From: Guopingia tenuis
GTDB lineage: Bacteria > Bacillota > Clostridia > Christensenellales > Christensenellaceae
Reading direction: 5' to 3'
NCBI RefSeq assembly: GCF_014384805.1
Contig: NZ_JACRSS010000002.1
Span: forward strand, 248,001-312,000
DNA length: 64,000 nucleotides
A program made the position numbers and the translations under genes. Shown here in pieces: positions 61,901 to 64,000 of the stretch (positions are counted from its first letter, which is position 1; each line of letters opens with the position of its first letter). The notes beneath the pieces are model-generated. The model was not told the origin of the DNA. It did no database searches and saw only the letters and a program-made list of their open reading frames with translations.

Positions 61901-62184
61901 TCGTGAAGGAAGGGGAAAACAGCTTTTCCCGGACGCAGCTCCGGGAACTGATGGAATATACCCGGGAGCTGATCGCCCGGGCGGCGGGGGATATCTATGG
62001 CGGCAGCCTGGCCATGCGTCCGGTCTGCGGCGGCGGGGACAATGCCTGCGCCTACTGCGCCTATCACTCTATCTGCCGGTTTGACGAGGCCCACGCCGCC
62101 AACCGGCGGCGCTGGAAGGAGCCGCTGAAAAAGCAGGAGGTTTTGGAACGGATCGAGAGAGAGGAGGTGCGGGACGATGGCTGA
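58948..62184 (+). CDS. addB: ATP-dependent helicase/nuclease subunit B (AddB)
   Basis: 1078 residues. Partner of AddA in double-strand break resection. The N-terminal inactivated helicase region begins MEIFFGGDRETLEKK. The C-terminal RecB-type nuclease has GKIDRVDAAK and VVDYKTG, and an Fe-S cluster bound by Cys722 (FYRCPYKHF), Cys1034, Cys1037 and Cys1043 (CAYCAYHSIC). ATG at 58948 with GCGGAGG upstream. Overlaps addA by 8 bases. Confidence 0.94.
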   Translation: MEIFFGGDRETLEKKFFAMAAQCLADEARETVILVPAQASFLVESQLMKRCHVAGFLQLEVLSFEKLTERLLSRCGGRAIPALDKAGLCMLAKEALNAKREEMRVLDGKKDGELHVKVAELVSAMKMENISPEDLAGLAKGHPSEAKLLDIALLYREMQDRAGAEMMDARDLEAYAAALIEKGGYFAGKTVLVHGFDLFPERRMQTLVHIARAAEDMRITFEAEEENPVFEKQNANRRKLARLMEAAGIRVRETALPQDAGLPGEIVHVMENLYAYPYRQWKKEPENIEIVEAGDKQGEVEYIAGRILELACRQGLRMRDMEVLAGNPAAYSAPVRDIFAKAGIPFFMEEKRPLLDNALARFLLSAVDLFKGKQWRMFDALRHLKAGFLPLSQAETDRLCAYIREYGIRGSMLKKPLAKAPEEIEELRSRAFSPLLETEEQWRAGGEIAGLLLQYMENLGVRETLEKQAGETEAAGFAPEARYLSRVYEKTCELLEQTALFTRSMDMADFGDILESGLVGSEIAVVPPRVDEVVVGDIAHSIFPRKKVVFVLGANDGALPAAGSSGGLINDYEMEKLKENQPNFPDKLSFDDQKSHIRRALYSGEKLVMCYNKADGMPSHLVHRLFRLFPELKLHSAGEASPYTAAAGMESLAEELRRRSEGEKMEGSLIPAYIKENRGMLLDLLPWVGYENRPAQLGKGVAAGLYGARKASVSSIEDFYRCPYKHFLDYGIRPAELREYEEDVQEAGLYVHDLMDKFARNLAKNHLDWAEVDDAQLKNIIDATAEEQRESHNRGVFTKKRYAFTEKRLREEAVMAAKAVRSQLHGTGVKIIASEKGFGFRDGMLLKTPGGTISLRGKIDRVDAAKIDGKTYLRVVDYKTGHKKFTPADAFYGLNIQLLVYLMAVESWCRTQGSAAIPAGGFYFSIDLPYIEPDQTEEDRFYLFRMNGFLLSEAAVAVGMDPAREGSLRSMNARLGTDKESGELIVKEGENSFSRTQLRELMEYTRELIARAAGDIYGGSLAMRPVCGGGDNACAYCAYHSICRFDEAHAANRRRWKEPLKKQEVLERIEREEVRDDG

Positions 62185-64000
62185 GATGAGGCTCACGGGG
62201 CGGCAGCAGGAGGCCGTTTCCACCCGGGGAAAGGACATTCTCGTTTCGGCGGCGGCAGGCTCGGGCAAAACCAGCGTTTTGGCCCGGCGCATCGTCTCGC
62301 TTATTGAGGAAGGGGCGGATATCCGGCGGATGCTGGTCTGCACCTTTACCAACCTGGCGGCTGCCGAGATGCGGGAGCGCATCGGCCGGGAGCTTCTGGC
62401 CCGGGCGGAAGAGACGAAAAACGCCCGGCTGGCGGCCCAGGCGGAATATGTCCAGCTGGCGGATATCTGCACGATCCATAAATTCGCCATCAAAGTCGTC
62501 CGGGAAAATGCGGCGGTTTTGGGCGTCCCGGCAGAGGTCCGGGTGGGAAGCGAGGAGGAATCCTCCATCCTCCGGGACAAGGCCATGGAGGATGCGTTTA
62601 CAGAGCTTTATGAAGCCGAGGACGCGGATTTTCTGGCGCTTCGGGATAAATATGCGGGGCGGACGGACAAGGCCCTGAAGGCGCAGATTCTGTCCCTCTA
62701 TGCCTTTTGCAGCAGCCGGCCGGAAGGACTGGAATGGCTGCGGCATGCGGCGGAGGCGGATGGCGTTCCCGCCCTTTTGGAAGTCATCCGGGGGGAGAAC
62801 TGGCGGCGGCTGAACAAGCTGGAGGACGCCATGGAGGCATGCTGCCGGCTGGGAGAGGAAAACGAACTGCCTGAAAAGCAGCAGGCCAAGAACCAGGCGG
62901 ATCTGCAGATGGCCCGGGAGCTGAAAGAGGCATTTTTTGCGGAAGGCTTTGCGGAGCGGATCGAGGGATGCAAGATCCCCTCCATCGAGCGGGGCATTTC
63001 TCCTGAACCTGTGAAAAAAGCCCTTCAGGAGCTGAAAGCCACGGGGCGGAAGATGCTGGGGGAAACTATCGTCTGGGCCTCGGATAATGTCCGCGGAATC
63101 CTGGAAATCGAGGCGGGCTATATGCGGGAGCAGGCCGGACGGTTTTACCGGGCGGCCCGGCTGTTTCAGGATAAATACGCCGCCCGCAAGGCCGCCCGGA
63201 AGATCATGGACTATGACGACATGATCCTGGGCGCCTATGCCCTTTTGCAGGACGACGCCCTGGCGGCGGCCTATGCCGCGCGCTATGACTATGTGTTTAT
63301 CGACGAATATCAGGATACCAACCCCATCCAGGAGGCGCTGCTCTCCCGGGTGAGCCGGGAGGGCAATCGCTTTATGGTGGGAGATATCAAGCAGAGCATC
63401 TACCGCTTCCGTCTGGCCGATCCGCTGATCTTCCTGAAAAAGGCCCGGGAATTTGAGGGGGAGCGGTCCGGCCGGAAGGTGATCCGCATGAACGAAAATT
63501 TCCGCAGCGCCCCCGGCGTGGTGGCGGCGGTCAACGCCGTAATGGAACGGCTGATGAGCCGGGAGATGGGCGAAATCGATTATGACGAGAAGGAACGCCT
63601 GCTGGCCATGCGGCCGGAGGGGGGAGAATGCGAAATCCTTCTCACGGACGCAGACGAGGAGGCGGCAGAGGGAGAGGCGGAAGCGGATGCGGCGACCAAA
63701 GAAGCCCATACCCTGGCCCGGCGGGTTTTGGAGCTGATAGGAACGCCCCTTGCCGACGGCCGGCCGGCGGAATACGGGGATATCTGCGTTCTCATGCGCA
63801 GCACCAAGGGGATGAGCGGCATCTTTGGGCGGGTATTTGGCGAATATGGCATTCCGGTGGAAACGCCGGAGGGGAAATATGTTCCCATGAGCGAGGTGGA
63901 CGTATTTGTCAATCTGCTCAAGGTGATCGACAACGCCAACTCGGATATTGCTCTTCTGTCCGTTCTGCGCAGCCATATCGGCGGGTTTGACGAAGCGGAA
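62177..64000 (+). CDS. addA: ATP-dependent helicase/nuclease subunit A (AddA), N-terminal part
   Basis: 608 codons in the window; the gene continues past the right edge, so the full helicase C-part and nuclease are not seen. UvrD-type helicase motifs: LTGRQQEAV (Q motif), SAAAGSGKTS (Walker A, residues 24-33), CTFTNLAAAEMRERI (Ia), FIDEYQDTN (Walker B, Asp376 region) and GDIKQSIYRFR (III). The start is ATG at 62177 inside the end of addB. Confidence 0.94.
   Translation, partial: MAEMRLTGRQQEAVSTRGKDILVSAAAGSGKTSVLARRIVSLIEEGADIRRMLVCTFTNLAAAEMRERIGRELLARAEETKNARLAAQAEYVQLADICTIHKFAIKVVRENAAVLGVPAEVRVGSEEESSILRDKAMEDAFTELYEAEDADFLALRDKYAGRTDKALKAQILSLYAFCSSRPEGLEWLRHAAEADGVPALLEVIRGENWRRLNKLEDAMEACCRLGEENELPEKQQAKNQADLQMARELKEAFFAEGFAERIEGCKIPSIERGISPEPVKKALQELKATGRKMLGETIVWASDNVRGILEIEAGYMREQAGRFYRAARLFQDKYAARKAARKIMDYDDMILGAYALLQDDALAAAYAARYDYVFIDEYQDTNPIQEALLSRVSREGNRFMVGDIKQSIYRFRLADPLIFLKKAREFEGERSGRKVIRMNENFRSAPGVVAAVNAVMERLMSREMGEIDYDEKERLLAMRPEGGECEILLTDADEEAAEGEAEADAATKEAHTLARRVLELIGTPLADGRPAEYGDICVLMRSTKGMSGIFGRVFGEYGIPVETPEGKYVPMSEVDVFVNLLKVIDNANSDIALLSVLRSHIGGFDEAE

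Overview
The window reads as chromosomal DNA of a GC-rich member of the Clostridia (Firmicutes). The basis is the mix of families: AddAB recombination nuclease, a YycJ-type hydrolase next to rlmH, lipobox lipoproteins, near-consensus sigma-A promoters, [FeFe]-hydrogenase maturases, ATP-type PEP carboxykinase and a LiaF-like protein. Genus cannot be fixed from sequence alone. I found no rRNA, tRNA, CRISPR, insertion sequence or prophage.

Layout. 1-927: start of an HD-type protein and an acetyltransferase, both leftward. 1263-6047: branched-chain amino-acid ABC importer livKHMGF. 6117-8880: small hypothetical, cysK, GNAT enzyme, membrane protein. 9325-16180: typA, a VanZ-family protein, envelope proteins (LiaF-like, DUF4349) and a GNAT-fold protein. 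16615-24833: leftward branched-chain operon ilvB-ilvN-leuA-cimA-leuC-leuD-leuB, which lacks ilvC and ilvD here. 25065-28301: enolase, acyl carrier protein, YycJ-like hydrolase, rlmH. 28302-33160: a 93-bp tandem repeat array, three tandem MFS paralogues and two copies of a 174-bp tandem repeat. 33161-40104: glnS, gltX, a large lipoprotein and pckA. 40227-50245: an unknown gene with its own operator, a structured leader or small RNA, then hydE, a nitrogenase-like trio (NifH-, NifD- and NifK-like), a siderophore/cobalamin-type ABC importer, hydF and a TM1266-family protein. 50636-57958: VOC protein, polysaccharide-type ABC exporter, DUF3795, a lone FakA-type C-terminal domain, ispE, an rRNA methyltransferase, an RluA-type synthase, a sugar transferase and a small conserved protein. 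58157-64000: MmcQ/YjbR protein, addB and the start of addA.

The most interesting element is the 41357-50245 cluster. An uncharacterised nitrogenase-family reductase with its own importer is inserted, with overlapping reading frames, between two [FeFe]-hydrogenase maturase genes; hydG, a hydrogenase, nifB and nifEN are all absent from the window. By-eye alignment suggests the NifD-like subunit keeps counterparts of both FeMo-cofactor ligands, while the pair has lost part of the P-cluster cysteine set. A structured RNA with its own promoter and terminator lies just upstream. Other points of note are three perfect DnaA boxes in a convergent intergenic hairpin, two palindromic operators on strong promoters, two unrelated tandem repeats flanking the MFS triplication, and an enolase with a changed substrate-phosphate residue.
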